A stretch of DNA of 64,000 nucleotides from the NCBI RefSeq assembly GCF_000010405.1, contig NC_009465.1:806001-870000 (forward strand). Reading direction: 5' to 3'. Of this stretch, positions 18,894-29,400 are shown piece by piece. The stretch is from Candidatus Vesicomyosocius okutanii. Its GTDB lineage: Bacteria > Pseudomonadota > Gammaproteobacteria > PS1 > Pseudothioglobaceae. The stretch's first letter is position 1, and every line of letters begins with the position of its first letter. The position numbers and the translations under genes are program-made. The notes under the pieces were generated by a model. It did no database searches and had not been told where the DNA came from. It worked only from the letters and a program-made list of their open reading frames with translations.

Positions 18894-19667
18894 CTATTCA
18901 TCCTTACCTAGAATTTGTTCTAATTGTGTTGCATGTTCTTGCTCTTGCTTAAGTGCCCAAGGTGCAATATGACGCTTTGAGCGAGCATCATCCACCTGAT
19001 TAAGGGTTGGACTAAAAAATATACCTGGTATGTGTAATAATTTAGAAATCGGAAAAATTACCATCAACACAAATACCAAAAAAATATGTATTAAAAAATA
19101 TACTTCTGTTGGTAGATTTTTCCAATTAAAACTCACTAATCCTGAGGTAAATTCCTTTACCATAATAATGTCTGTATGATTGCTGGTAAATGTCATGATC
19201 ATGCCACTTATACCAATAATAAGTAGCATAATTAACATTAAATAATCACTCGGGGCTGAAATATAACGGATACGCTCAACAAAAATACGACGTAATATCA
19301 ATCCAATAAGACCAAACACCATCACAAAAGCAGCGTATTTAAAAGATTGAGTTAATAAAAAAATATCAGGTAAATCATCAGGCCAAAAATAACGTATATG
19401 ACGAATTGAAATCAATAATAAACCGATATGAAATAACCAACCAAACAACCAAATCCATTTATTTGATCTAAATAAACTTTCAAATAAGACTATTTCACGA
19501 ATTATACGCATAACCACACCTTTTTGTGTTAACGGAGTTGGTGCAATAGGAATTTTGAGAGGAGCTGGAGTTATACCAAATTGATATATTTTTTTCACCA
19601 TCCCAACAAGAAATACAATTAACGAAATATAAAATAAAGCGGTAAAAAAAATACTTATTATAGACAT
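18894..19667 (-). CDS. dsrM: DsrM, heme b membrane subunit of DsrMKJOP
   Basis: Integral membrane cytochrome b subunit related to NarI, transferring electrons between quinones and DsrK. About five to six membrane segments and histidines in WLFHIGLL, SIRHIRY and FLIHIFLV suit heme b ligation. The ATG at 19667 is preceded by GAGAG and gives 257 residues; an earlier start at 19706 only adds 13 residues before the first helix. It follows dsrC after about 76 bases and dsrK follows after one base. Confidence 0.92.
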   Translation of the reverse strand: MSIISIFFTALFYISLIVFLVGMVKKIYQFGITPAPLKIPIAPTPLTQKGVVMRIIREIVLFESLFRSNKWIWLFGWLFHIGLLLISIRHIRYFWPDDLPDIFLLTQSFKYAAFVMVFGLIGLILRRIFVERIRYISAPSDYLMLIMLLIIGISGMIMTFTSNHTDIIMVKEFTSGLVSFNWKNLPTEVYFLIHIFLVFVLMVIFPISKLLHIPGIFFSPTLNQVDDARSKRHIAPWALKQEQEHATQLEQILGKDE

Positions 19668-19743
19668 ATTACTCTCAAATTCAATGAATAAAATATCAAA
19701 AAACACTCACCAAAGCAAATGTTTTTATTACGTTTGTATTGAC

Positions 19744-20067
19744 TCAAATACAACCAGTTGGTTTTGGCAATCCAGCAAAACGACAACCTTGCTTACCAGG
19801 ACCATATGGAAATAAAGAATATAAATACTTAGAGTTACCCTTATCTTTACCCATCCTTTTAGCAATCGCTTTAGTTAATACACGCACTGCAGGTGCAATT
19901 TGGTACTCTTCAAAATATTCACGTAAAAAATTAATTACATCCCAATGTTCCTCACTTAACGAAACATCATCATCTTTTGCCATTTGCTCAGCAATTTCCT
20001 TACTCCAATCACCTAAATCTACCAAGAAACCTTCTTCATCTACTTTTGCGCCTAAAATATCAGCCAT
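19744..20067 (-). CDS. dsrC: DsrC, sulfur-carrier substrate protein of rDsr
   Basis: Small soluble protein that carries sulfur as a persulfide/trisulfide between DsrEFH, DsrAB and DsrMKJOP. The flexible C-terminal arm holds both redox cysteines: Cys95 (KQGCRF) and Cys106 (PTGCI), spaced 11 residues apart as in functional DsrC. At 107 residues it is standard. A plus-strand TusE-like paralogue at 33956-34246 lacks the first of these cysteines. Confidence 0.96.
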   Translation of the reverse strand: MADILGAKVDEEGFLVDLGDWSKEIAEQMAKDDDVSLSEEHWDVINFLREYFEEYQIAPAVRVLTKAIAKRMGKDKGNSKYLYSLFPYGPGKQGCRFAGLPKPTGCI

Positions 20068-20093
20068 TTTTTACTCCTATATAAAAATTTAAG

Positions 20094-20390
20094 TTAAACC
20101 CAAGAAACCGAAGTCCCATGTTCAACAACCAAATCAACAAAACCTGTATAATTGACTAATTTAATATTATCAACAAGTTTTGAAGAAACTCCTCTCGCTT
20201 CAACATCACCTTGAAGCGCATAAACTCTACCTTGATTGGCAAGATTAGCAATCATTGATGAGTTAATATTTTTTGTTGCAGAAATAACACCATCTTCAAT
20301 TAATAAAATAACACTTGTATCATCAATTGTATTAATACAGGATTTGAGTGAATTTCGCTCGAAAGATGATTTATTAACAGTATGTAACAT
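20094..20390 (-). CDS. dsrH: DsrH, sulfur-transfer subunit (TusB family)
   Basis: Component of the DsrEFH hexamer that hands sulfur to DsrC. Cys18 in LKSCIN aligns with the conserved DsrH/TusB cysteine. The start is taken at the ATG at 20390, preceded by AAGGGA; a TTG two codons earlier is unlikely. It has 98 residues. It follows dsrF after 11 bases. Confidence 0.93.
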   Translation of the reverse strand: MLHTVNKSSFERNSLKSCINTIDDTSVILLIEDGVISATKNINSSMIANLANQGRVYALQGDVEARGVSSKLVDNIKLVNYTGFVDLVVEHGTSVSWV

Positions 20391-20401
20391 ATTCAATTCC
20401 C

Positions 20402-20806
20402 TTAAAAACTAAAACATACATCTTGTTTAGACATAATTTTTGAAATCTCTAAATTAGAAACCACTTTAACACTTGATTTTTCTTCCCAATTATCATCCTC
20501 ATCTTCATACACTAAAGGCATTAAATCATCTGCACTTAGACCTCTTTCTTCTAAAGACTCTGCTGATACATAAAGTTTATTAATTTCATAATCTCCTAAT
20601 GCATGGAACGTTTTAGAGAAGTTCTTCATACCGATACCATTAGTATTTTGACCTTTAATAATTTGATACACACCATCATCAATAAAAGCCAAAGAGACAT
20701 CTTGATCAAACGCTGCAGCAACCAATACCACTTCCAATGACTCAATTGCATACACTGTTCCAAATGAAGAACGACGATTTAAATACATAAACTTTTTAAT
20801 TGACAT
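20402..20806 (-). CDS. dsrF: DsrF, sulfur-transfer subunit (TusC family)
   Basis: Structural member of the DsrEFH hexamer. Its opening MSIKKFMYLNRRSSFGTVYAIES resembles DsrF/TusC (shown here only in part: the RRSSFGT region). At 134 residues it is normal. The only cysteine lies near the C-terminus (about residue 131). It sits 3 bases after dsrE and 11 before dsrH, in the usual E-F-H order. Confidence 0.92.
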   Translation of the reverse strand: MSIKKFMYLNRRSSFGTVYAIESLEVVLVAAAFDQDVSLAFIDDGVYQIIKGQNTNGIGMKNFSKTFHALGDYEINKLYVSAESLEERGLSADDLMPLVYEDEDDNWEEKSSVKVVSNLEISKIMSKQDVCFSF

Positions 20807-20809
20807 AAA

Positions 20810-21211
20810 TTAGTCTCCAAACACTACTAAACGATCTGACTGAATACCTGCTTCAATCAACTGACCTAAACCAGAAATACGAAATGCTGGATGAATGTTG
20901 TTACCATCAATACCATTCTTGCTCGCTTCAGATTCATCTAACATTCCACGACGAAGCGCTGCTGCTACACATACAACAAGTTCAGGTTCGCCATTAGCAT
21001 TCTTAATACCTAACTCAGCCCACTGATTAACAATATTACGATCGTCTTGTGGAGGTATTGTAAAACGTGATGCATTATTCACACCATCATGATAGAAAAA
21101 TACACGAAAAATTTCATGCCCTTTTTCAATTGCTGCTTTAGCAAATTGATACGCTGTATCAGATGCTTGATGCTGATATGGTCCTTCGTTAATTTGAATA
21201 GAAATCTTCAT
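20810..21211 (-). CDS. dsrE: DsrE, sulfur-binding subunit (TusD family)
   Basis: Subunit of DsrEFH carrying the active-site cysteine that accepts sulfur: Cys81 in LVVCVAAALRRG, the usual DsrE/TusD context. At 133 residues it matches the family. It begins 12 bases after dsrB and is followed by dsrF after 3 bases. The presence of DsrEFH together with a two-cysteine DsrC is a marker of the oxidative direction of the Dsr pathway. Confidence 0.95.
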   Translation of the reverse strand: MKISIQINEGPYQHQASDTAYQFAKAAIEKGHEIFRVFFYHDGVNNASRFTIPPQDDRNIVNQWAELGIKNANGEPELVVCVAAALRRGMLDESEASKNGIDGNNIHPAFRISGLGQLIEAGIQSDRLVVFGD

Positions 21212-21223
21212 AATAACAGCTAT

Positions 21224-22297
21224 TTAAAAACGAATATGTGCAGAAGAATTTAACTCATGACGTGCACCCTTCCAATCATTGATATGGAATTTAGTAAACG
21301 GCAAACCTGTCTTCTCAAAAAATGCTGGCCAACCAATACGATCAACCCATTCACCCATTCTTTCCCAATCACGAGCATCTTCTTTATAAACAGATAAGAT
21401 ATTTTTAACCACAGCAGTAACTTCTGGCCATCTTGGTGGATTATTAGGCAAATTAGAAGCAACTAATTTATGAAACGAAGGTTTAGATCTAGCATTTGAG
21501 TTCTTACCACCAATCCATAATGCAATCTTAGAATATTCAGGATCGTTAATTTGCATCGGCGGGCATGGCGGAAAGCATGCACCACAACAAATACATTTCT
21601 TTTCATCAACTTCCAATGTTGGCTTGCCATTAACCATTGCAGGACGAATAGCAGCAACCGGACAACGTGCTACAACAGTTGGACGCTCACACACATTAGC
21701 CACTAAATCATGGTTAATTTTAGGTGGTTTAGTATGTTGAACATTAAGAGCAATATCACCTTGACCACCACAATTAATCTGACAACAAGAAGTAGTCATA
21801 TGTACACGGTTAGGCATTTCTTCTCTAGTGAATTCCTCATGCATTTCATCCATGAGTGACTTTACAATACCAGAAGCATCTGTACCTGGAATATCACAAT
21901 GCAACCAACCTTGAGTATGTGAAATCATGGTTACTGATGGACCTGTACCACCTACAGGGAAACCTGATTCAGTTAGTGCTGCAATTAATGACTCAACTTT
22001 AGCTTCATCAGCAACCATATATTCAACATTAGAGCGCATAGTAAACCGCACATGTCCATCAGCAAATTCATCAGCAATATCAGCTAATTTTCTAATAGTA
22101 TATACATCCATTTGACGTGAAGTGCCGCAACGAACTGTCCAAATTTCTTCATGATTTTTTGAGGTGTGATGTAATACACCTGGACGAGGACGATCATGAT
22201 AAACCCATTGTCCATAATTACGACGCATAGTTGGATGCATGTATTGAATAGGATCAGGGCAACCTGATTCGATAGGCATTCTTGGTGCTTCAGCCAT
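21224..22297 (-). CDS. dsrB: DsrB, reverse dissimilatory sulfite reductase beta subunit
   Basis: Catalytic partner of DsrA in the cytoplasmic siroheme sulfite reductase. The siroheme/[4Fe-4S] cysteines lie in TSCCQINCGGQGD (about residues 166-178) and the ERPTVVARCPVAAIRP region. A ferredoxin insertion with CICCGACFPPCPP follows (about 235-247). At 357 residues it is full length. GGGAGAAATAAA precedes the ATG. It starts about 75 bases after dsrA. Confidence 0.96.
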   Translation of the reverse strand: MAEAPRMPIESGCPDPIQYMHPTMRRNYGQWVYHDRPRPGVLHHTSKNHEEIWTVRCGTSRQMDVYTIRKLADIADEFADGHVRFTMRSNVEYMVADEAKVESLIAALTESGFPVGGTGPSVTMISHTQGWLHCDIPGTDASGIVKSLMDEMHEEFTREEMPNRVHMTTSCCQINCGGQGDIALNVQHTKPPKINHDLVANVCERPTVVARCPVAAIRPAMVNGKPTLEVDEKKCICCGACFPPCPPMQINDPEYSKIALWIGGKNSNARSKPSFHKLVASNLPNNPPRWPEVTAVVKNILSVYKEDARDWERMGEWVDRIGWPAFFEKTGLPFTKFHINDWKGARHELNSSAHIRF

Positions 22298-22372
22298 TTT
22301 ATTTCTCCCAATATATTATAAAATTAGGTGAAATCTACATTCACCTAAAAGGTTGTTATTTAAACGATATGA

Positions 22373-23674
22373 TTATGCACTTGCCTCTGCTTTATTTTCA
22401 AACCACTTAATAGCTTCTTCATCCCATGTATCCATACGAACATAAGATGAAGTACGTGTAGAGTTAACCATATTAGGATCTACGTTAAGGCCGATTCCTT
22501 CAAGAAAATTAACCACACCAATACGCTCAATCATTTCACCAGTTCTTTCATGTTCTAATGCATTTTCAGCAAAGAAATCAATCACTTCACCTGCCAAATT
22601 TTCAATTTCTTCAAGATTATCTGCTGTTTCCATTTTCATAAATGGCACAACTACTGAACCAAATAAATCACCAATCTTAAGCGTACGCTTACCGCCCATA
22701 ATAATCATAACGCCTTTATCATCACCTGTTGCGAGAATAGGTTCTATATCACCTTTAGCAATATATTTATGAGTTAAGGGGCTAGTAACATTTAAACAGT
22801 GCATACATTTAACGCAATTCTTGTTATCAATGGTAACTGAATCATCCTCATTAAGAGTCATAGCACTAGTAGGACAACGAGAAATAATATTATCAACAAC
22901 ATAACTACGGCCTTTATCTGCCACCATAGACTGCCATAAATATTGGTTAACTTTAATATCATCTCTCCAAGTACCAATAACTGCAAAGTCAGCACGTTGA
23001 ACTGTATTCATACAATCATTTGAACAACCTGACACTTTAAATTTCATCTTGTAAGGTAGTGCTGGACGATGCATATCATCTAAAAATGCATTAACCAATG
23101 TACGCAAAACCGCTTGCTCATTAACATTTGACATCTCACAACGTGAAGCACCGACACAAGACATTCCTGTACGTACTGCAGGGCCAGCACCACCTAAATC
23201 AAAACCATAATCATTAAATGTATTAAAGATAGTCTGTGTTGTTTCTTCAGTAGAACCTTGTAACATGATGTCACCCGATTGACCATGTAATGCAATCAAA
23301 CCAGAACCACCATTATCTACAAACATATCACACATATCTCTTAATAAAGTTGATGTGTAGTGCATCCCTGCTGGTGGTTGAACACGTAAAGTGTGAAACT
23401 CACCTGCTGCAGGAAACTTATACTCTCCTTTGTCATCTTTTAACTCATTAAAACGTGGAATGATACCGCCACCATAACCAATAACACCAACTGTACCACC
23501 TTTCCAATAGCCTTTTTTGGTTACATATGAAGTTTCTAGTGTACCTAACACGTCACGTGCCATCTCAGCGCCAGCATGACTATCACTTGCTAATCTTTTA
23601 AGGCCTGTAACGAACGAAGGCCATGGACCATTTTCCAACTCATCAAGGTTTGGTGTGTTATATAACTCTGCCAT
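22373..23674 (-). CDS. dsrA: DsrA, reverse dissimilatory sulfite reductase alpha subunit
   Basis: Alpha subunit of the siroheme enzyme that oxidises DsrC-bound sulfur to sulfite. Siroheme/Fe-S cysteines are seen as CVGASRC (C-x5-C) and CSNDC (C-x3-C), and a ferredoxin domain carries CVKCMHC. I use the ATG at 23674, preceded by GGAGAGATAAA and giving 433 residues; an earlier in-frame ATG at 23752 adds 26 unrelated residues. It is the first gene of the 14-gene dsr unit. Confidence 0.96.
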   Translation of the reverse strand: MAELYNTPNLDELENGPWPSFVTGLKRLASDSHAGAEMARDVLGTLETSYVTKKGYWKGGTVGVIGYGGGIIPRFNELKDDKGEYKFPAAGEFHTLRVQPPAGMHYTSTLLRDMCDMFVDNGGSGLIALHGQSGDIMLQGSTEETTQTIFNTFNDYGFDLGGAGPAVRTGMSCVGASRCEMSNVNEQAVLRTLVNAFLDDMHRPALPYKMKFKVSGCSNDCMNTVQRADFAVIGTWRDDIKVNQYLWQSMVADKGRSYVVDNIISRCPTSAMTLNEDDSVTIDNKNCVKCMHCLNVTSPLTHKYIAKGDIEPILATGDDKGVMIIMGGKRTLKIGDLFGSVVVPFMKMETADNLEEIENLAGEVIDFFAENALEHERTGEMIERIGVVNFLEGIGLNVDPNMVNSTRTSSYVRMDTWDEEAIKWFENKAEASA

Positions 23675-23740
23675 TTTATCTCTCCAGTATATTAAATAAA
23701 TCCCTTGGATGCTCTCACAAGAAGATGTTGAACGAAATAA

Positions 23741-23746
23741 ATTATA
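23741..23746 (-). promoter_or_regulatory. Candidate -10 box upstream of dsrA
   Basis: A perfect TATAAT on the minus strand lies 67 bases before the dsrA start. No good -35 hexamer is present at the usual spacing, so this is only a candidate. If used, it would drive the dsr operon separately from gltD. Confidence 0.3.
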
Positions 23747-23906
23747 CTTCAATAGGAGACAATACTAGAGCTGATTAGTGGTACTAACTACTATCCCTTA
23801 GGAGGTAGATTAGTTTAATCTTTAAAGAAACCAACTATAATAAAAACTAATAGAATTAGTTAATACCATTGAAAATTATACTAGGCATAATAGTTAAAAA
23901 AGTATC

Positions 23907-25340
23907 TCATGTTAAATATTCATTAACTTTAACAGCAACACCACGACCTTCATTAATAGCCCATACAACTAATGATTGTCCACGACGACAATCTCCAGCA
24001 GTAAAAATACCTTTTTGTGATGTTGTATATTGACCATATTTAGCTTTATAATTACCATGTTCATCAAGCTTAATATTAGCATCATCACTTAAATAATGTT
24101 CAGGAGAAACAAATCCCATTGATAGTAAAACTAATTGCGCACTCCAAGTTCTTTCACTACCATTCATTTCCATGAATTCTCCGTTTTGAAAATCCACATT
24201 AACCGTATTTAAACCAATTACAGAGTTCTGGTCATCTTTAATAAATGATTTAGTCATTAAACAATATTGTCTTGGATCTTTACCAAATACTTCTGTTACT
24301 TCAGCGTGTCCATAATCTACACGATAAATAAGTGGCCATAGCGGCCAAGGATTGTTTGACATACGTTTAGTTGGAGGTTTACTCATTAATTCAAAGTTAA
24401 CAATTGATCTTGCACCTTGACGTAATGCTGTACTAATACAATCTGTACCTGTATCTCCACCACCAATCACAATCACATCCTTGTCTTTAGCGGATAAATC
24501 TGACTCTTCTGCATATCCATTATCCAATAAGCTTTTAGTATTATGAGTTAGATATTCCATCGCCATATGCACTCCCTGTGCTTGACGATTATCCACTAAT
24601 AAATCACGTGCTTTACTCACACCTGTAGTAAGTACAAGCGCATCAAAATCCTGTTGTAATTGTATTGTAGTAATATCCTTACCAACATTGACATTTATTA
24701 TAAACTCAATGCCTGAATTTTGCATTAATTTAACACGGCGATCAACAACATCTTTACTAAGTTTCATATTCGGGATACCATACATTAACAAACCACCAAT
24801 ACGATCATCACGCTCAAATATAGTAACATTATGACCTATTTTATTTAATTCATCTGCCGCTGCCAAACCTGCAGGACCAGAACCAATAATAGCAATTTTC
24901 TTACCTGTTCTGTACTCAACTGTATATGGCTTAACACGATCTTCATCAAAACCTCTATCAATAATAGCTTGCTCAATATTCTTAATAGTAACTGCAGAAT
25001 TATTAATGCCTAATACGCAAGAACCTTCACAAGGTGCAGGACAAACACGACCTGTAAATTCTGGAAAATTATTAGTTTTCAATAAACGTGTTAATGCTTC
25101 TTGCCATTTATTATGATAAATTAAATCATTAAATTCTGGAATGAGATTATCAACTGGACAACCATTCTCTGACTGGCAAAAAGGCACGCCACAATCCATA
25201 CATCTTGCGGCTTGTTCTTGAAGATGAACTGCATCACTATAACCTGTAAAAATTTCACCGTAATCTTTAATACGCAAATCCACAGAACGATAAGCCTCAG
25301 TTTTTCGATTAAATTCTTTAAAACCAGTTATCTTTCCCAT
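23907..25340 (-). CDS. gltD: Glutamate synthase (NADPH) small subunit
   Basis: Electron-entry subunit of NADPH glutamate synthase. It opens with the GltD Fe-S region (CMDCGVPFCQ, then NGCPVDN, then VCPAPCEGSC at about residues 99-108), then the FAD site AIIGSGPAGLAAADEL (about 149-164) and the NADPH site VIGGGDTGTDC (about 291-301). Length 477 fits. No gltB is in the window, so the large subunit must be elsewhere. It lies 232 bases upstream of dsrA on the same strand and is homologous to DsrL, but its size and motifs are those of ordinary GltD. Confidence 0.92.
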   Translation of the reverse strand: MGKITGFKEFNRKTEAYRSVDLRIKDYGEIFTGYSDAVHLQEQAARCMDCGVPFCQSENGCPVDNLIPEFNDLIYHNKWQEALTRLLKTNNFPEFTGRVCPAPCEGSCVLGINNSAVTIKNIEQAIIDRGFDEDRVKPYTVEYRTGKKIAIIGSGPAGLAAADELNKIGHNVTIFERDDRIGGLLMYGIPNMKLSKDVVDRRVKLMQNSGIEFIINVNVGKDITTIQLQQDFDALVLTTGVSKARDLLVDNRQAQGVHMAMEYLTHNTKSLLDNGYAEESDLSAKDKDVIVIGGGDTGTDCISTALRQGARSIVNFELMSKPPTKRMSNNPWPLWPLIYRVDYGHAEVTEVFGKDPRQYCLMTKSFIKDDQNSVIGLNTVNVDFQNGEFMEMNGSERTWSAQLVLLSMGFVSPEHYLSDDANIKLDEHGNYKAKYGQYTTSQKGIFTAGDCRRGQSLVVWAINEGRGVAVKVNEYLT

Positions 25341-25421
25341 GAATAAATAAATACTTATAATATAAAGTTAAAAATTATACCATGCAAAAGCATAATAAAA
25401 TTTATATGTCATATTCTTGTC

Positions 25422-25449
25422 TTGTTCACTAAAAAAATAACGGTATAAT
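25422..25449 (+). promoter_or_regulatory. Sigma-70-like promoter for rplS
   Basis: A -35 TTGTTC at 25422-25427 and -10 TATAAT at 25444-25449 are separated by 16 bases. The -10 is 41 bases before the rplS ATG, and AAGGA occurs as a ribosome binding site. Confidence 0.6.
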
Positions 25450-25490
25450 TATTTCCTTTTTTATAAAAGTTTTTTAAAGGAATACTCAAT

Positions 25491-25844
25491 ATGAATTTAA
25501 TTGACCAAATTGAAAACGAACAATTAAGATCAGACCTACCTTTATTCGTATCAGGTGATACTATTATTGTACAAGTAAAAGTACGTGAAGGTGAACGTGA
25601 AAGGTTGCAAGCATTTGAAGGCGTGGTCATTGCTAAAAAAAACCGAGGTATTGGTTCAGCATTTACAGTTAGAAAAATTTCTCATGGAGAAGGTGTTGAA
25701 AGAGTTTTTCAAACCCACTCAAAAATGATTGATTCAATTAAGGTAAAACGTCGTGGAAAAGTTCACCAAGCTAAACTTTACTATCTTCGTGGTCTTACTG
25801 GTAAGAAGGCTAGGATCAAAGAAAAACTCCAGATTAGAAAATAA
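25491..25844 (+). CDS. rplS: 50S ribosomal protein L19
   Basis: Large-subunit protein at the interface with the 30S subunit. The 117-residue length and the blocks [16 protein letters not shown] and [17 protein letters not shown] are those of L19. The usual upstream partners (rpsP, rimM, trmD) are absent here, with gltD and dsr divergent instead. It has its own promoter. Confidence 0.97.
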   Translation: MNLIDQIENEQLRSDLPLFVSGDTIIVQVKVREGERERLQAFEGVVIAKKNRGIGSAFTVRKISHGEGVERVFQTHSKMIDSIKVKRRGKVHQAKLYYLRGLTGKKARIKEKLQIRK

Positions 25845-25866
25845 GCAAATTTCTTTTGAAAGGTAT

Positions 25867-25895
25867 GGTTATATTTAGGATGGAAAAATATAACC
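25867..25895. terminator. Candidate bidirectional terminator between rplS and greA
   Basis: A 10-base perfect stem, GGTTATATTT (25867-25876) with AAATATAACC (25886-25895) and a 9-base loop, lies 22 bases after rplS and between convergent genes. A clean U-tract is missing, so efficiency is uncertain. Confidence 0.5.
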
Positions 25896-25931
25896 CACTA
25901 CGAATATATAACTTAATTTCTATTAAAACGT

Positions 25932-26411
25932 TTAAATATAATACTCAACACTTAATATTTTATAAACAATATCACCCTTTGGGGCTTTTACTATTACCTT
26001 ATCACCTTCTTCATTACCCATTAACGCACTGGCGATTGGTGAATGACATGAAATCTTATCTAGGGAAATATCAGCTTCATCCTCACCCACAATTTGATAT
26101 GTAATTTCGCTATTATCTACAGAATTCATTAGAGTAATAGTAGTACCAAAAACACAACGACCATCTTGGCTAAGTTTAGTTACATCAATAATCTGCATAC
26201 GAGAAAGCTTTAATTCAATTTCTTTAATTCGACCCTCAACAAAGCTTTGTTCTTCTTTAGCAGCATGATATTCTGCGTTTTCTTTAAGATCTCCGTGAGC
26301 ACGTGCTATCCTAATATCTTCGATAATACGAGGGCGACTAACATCTTTAAGTTTAAGCAATGCTGCTTCTAATGCTTTTGCACCAAAAGCAGTAACTGGT
26401 ATATTATTCAT
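25932..26411 (-). CDS. greA: Transcription elongation factor GreA
   Basis: Rescues backtracked RNA polymerase by stimulating transcript cleavage. The 159-residue protein has the N-terminal coiled coil with the acidic tip GDLKENAEYHAAKE (about residues 40-53) and the C-terminal FKBP-like domain with SPIASALMGNEEGD (about 124-137). It starts 2 bases after the carB stop, in the familiar car-greA order. Confidence 0.96.
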   Translation of the reverse strand: MNNIPVTAFGAKALEAALLKLKDVSRPRIIEDIRIARAHGDLKENAEYHAAKEEQSFVEGRIKEIELKLSRMQIIDVTKLSQDGRCVFGTTITLMNSVDNSEITYQIVGEDEADISLDKISCHSPIASALMGNEEGDKVIVKAPKGDIVYKILSVEYYI

Positions 26412-26413
26412 TA

Positions 26414-29400
26414 TTAATATAGTGATTGAAGTTTAGTTATAGTAAATTTATCAATGACTTTTAAACCATCTAACATAGCAAATGCAGCTTCCACTGTGGT
26501 AGTAAACGGTATTTTATGTGTCAATGCTTGGCAACGAATTTCTGCAGCATCTTCCACACCTTGAGTATCTTCAGTTGAGTTAATAATTAAATCAACACCA
26601 TCATTTTTAATCATATCAATAATATGAGGTGATCCTTCTGATACTTTATTAATTACTTCACACTTAAGTCCAGCTGCATTTAGCATATCCCTATTACTAC
26701 GTGTTGAAACCAAACTAAAACCTTGTATTAATAATTTGTTACCTAAATTAATCAACTCATTACGATCAAGTTTACGCAAACTTACAAACACCTTACCATT
26801 TTCTGGTACACGACTACCTGCTGCTAATTGAGCCTTATCAAAGGCTGAAGCAAAATCTTTGCCAACACCCATTACTTCACCTGTTGAACGCATTTCTGGA
26901 CCTAAAATTGGATCTACACCTAAAAATTTATTAAATGGAAATACAGCCTCTTTAACGCTAAAGTGTTCGGGTATAATCTCTTTGGTGAAATTCTGAGCTT
27001 TAAGTGATACACCAGACATCACACGTGCAGCAATATTAGCAAGTGGCACGCCAATCGCTTTAGAAACAAAAGGCACAGTGCGTGAGGCACGTGGATTAAC
27101 CTCAATAATATAAATTTCACCATTTTGGTAAGCTAGTTGGGTATTCATCAAACCAACCACGTTTAATTTTTTAGCCATGAGAATAACTTGAGCACGCATT
27201 TCATCTAACACTTTATTGGTCAATGAATAAGGGGGTAATGAACAAGCAGAGTCACCTGAATGAATACCAGCTTGTTCAATATGTTGCATAATACCGCCAA
27301 TCACCACATTTTCACCATCACAAATCGCATCAATATCAACTTCAATAGCATGATCTAAAAATGAATCTAATAAAATAGGAGAATCATTTGAAACTTTCAC
27401 TGCTGTGTACATGTAGTGCTCAAGACTGTCTTTATCATAAACAATCTTCATTGCTCGACCACCAAGCACATAGGATGGTCTAACTACTAATGGAAAACCA
27501 ATCGCATTGGCAATATCTTGTGCCTGTTCTAATGAACGTGCCGTACCATTTAACGGTTGCTTAAGTTTCAGATCTTGTAACATTTTAGAAAAACGCTCTC
27601 TATCTTCAGCCAAATCAATAGCATCTGGAGTTGTGCCAATAATATTTGCACCACTTTTCTCTAAAGCTTTAGCCAATTTAAGTGGTGTCTGACCGCCATA
27701 ATGTACAATAATACCATCTGGGTTTTCAATATCAATAATAGCTAAAACATCTTCTAAGGTCAATGGTTCAAAATATAAACGATCTGAAATATCATAATCA
27801 GTTGAAACTGTTTCAGGATTACAATTGACCATAATCGTCTCGAATCCATCTTCACGTAATGCTAATGACGCATGCACACAACAATAGTCGAATTCAATAC
27901 CTTGTCCAATACGGTTAGGTCCACCACCTAAAATCATAATCTTTTTCTTATCAGTCGGGTTAGCTTCACACTCAAGCTGATAAGTTGAGTATAAATAAGC
28001 AGTTTGAGTGTCAAACTCTGCCGCACAACTATCTACTCTCTTAAACACAGACTTAACATTTAGCGCATGACGACGTTCACGCACTGATGATTCGTTACAA
28101 CAGAATAATTGTGCCAAACGCGCATCAGAAAAACCTTTACGTTTCAAAGAAAACATCTTATCAGCATCAATATCAGTTACATTTGTACTGTTAATTTGTA
28201 ATTCGGTTGCAATAATATCTTGTATTTGTGCTAGAAACCAAGAGTCAACTTTAGATAAATCAAATACTTCTTTCAAACTCATACCCAATCTAAAAGCATC
28301 AGCCAAATAGAAAATACGATCACTTCGAGCTGAAATACATTCAGAACGTATCTTGTTACGTGCATCATCAGCATTCAAATCAACAATAGGGTCTAATCCA
28401 ACCTTGTCAGTTTCTAGTCCTCTTAATGCTTTTTGCAAAGACTCTTGAAAAGTTGAACCTATTGCCATTACTTCACCAACAGACTTCATTTGCGTGGTTA
28501 AACGATCATTTGCTCCAGGAAATTTTTCAAAGGCAAATCTTGGTATTTTAGTTACCACATAATCAATACTTGGCTCAAAAGAAGCAGGTGTTTTACCATT
28601 TGTAATATCATTATTAAGCTCATCTAAAGTATAACCTATAGCTAACTTTGCAGCTACTTTAGCAATAGGAAAACCTGTTGCTTTTGATGCCAATGCCGAT
28701 GAACGAGAAACGCGTGGATTCATCTCAATAATAGTTAAACGACCATTTTCTGGATTAAGCGCAAATTGTACATTTGAACCACCTGTATCAACCCCAATTT
28801 CACGAAGTACTGCTAATGAAGCATCACGCATTGCTTGGTATTCCTTATCAGTTAAAGTTTGTGCAGGTGCTACAGTAATCGAATCACCTGTATGGATACC
28901 TATAGGATCAAAATTTTCAATTGAACAAATAATAATACAATTATCCTTTCTGTCACGAATTACTTCCAACTCAAACTCTTTCCATCCAAGAATAGACTCT
29001 TCAACTAATAATTCGTTTATTGGTGATAAATCCAAGCCACATTCACAAATTTTAACAAATTCATCTTTGTTATAAGCAATACCACCACCTGAACCACCCA
29101 TCGTAAATGAAGGACGAATAACTGTTGGAAAACCTACTGTTTCTTGTATGGTAAATGCTTCTTCCATATTATGAGCAACCGCTGCTTTAGGCATATCAAG
29201 ACCAATTTTTAACATTGCTTCACGGAATAAATCACGATCCTCAGCTTTGTTAATTGCCTCTTTTTTAGCACCAATCATCTCTACACAATGCTTATCAAGC
29301 ACACCATGACGTTCTAAATCTAGAGCACAATTAAGAGCAGTTTGCCCACCCATGGTTGGCAACAAAGCATCTGGTTTTTCTACTTCAATAATCTTTTCAA

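Noticed and set aside
25856-26104. Open frame on the plus strand overlapping greA
   Set aside because: It is antisense to greA, has no recognisable protein features, and starts inside the terminator-like hairpin region.
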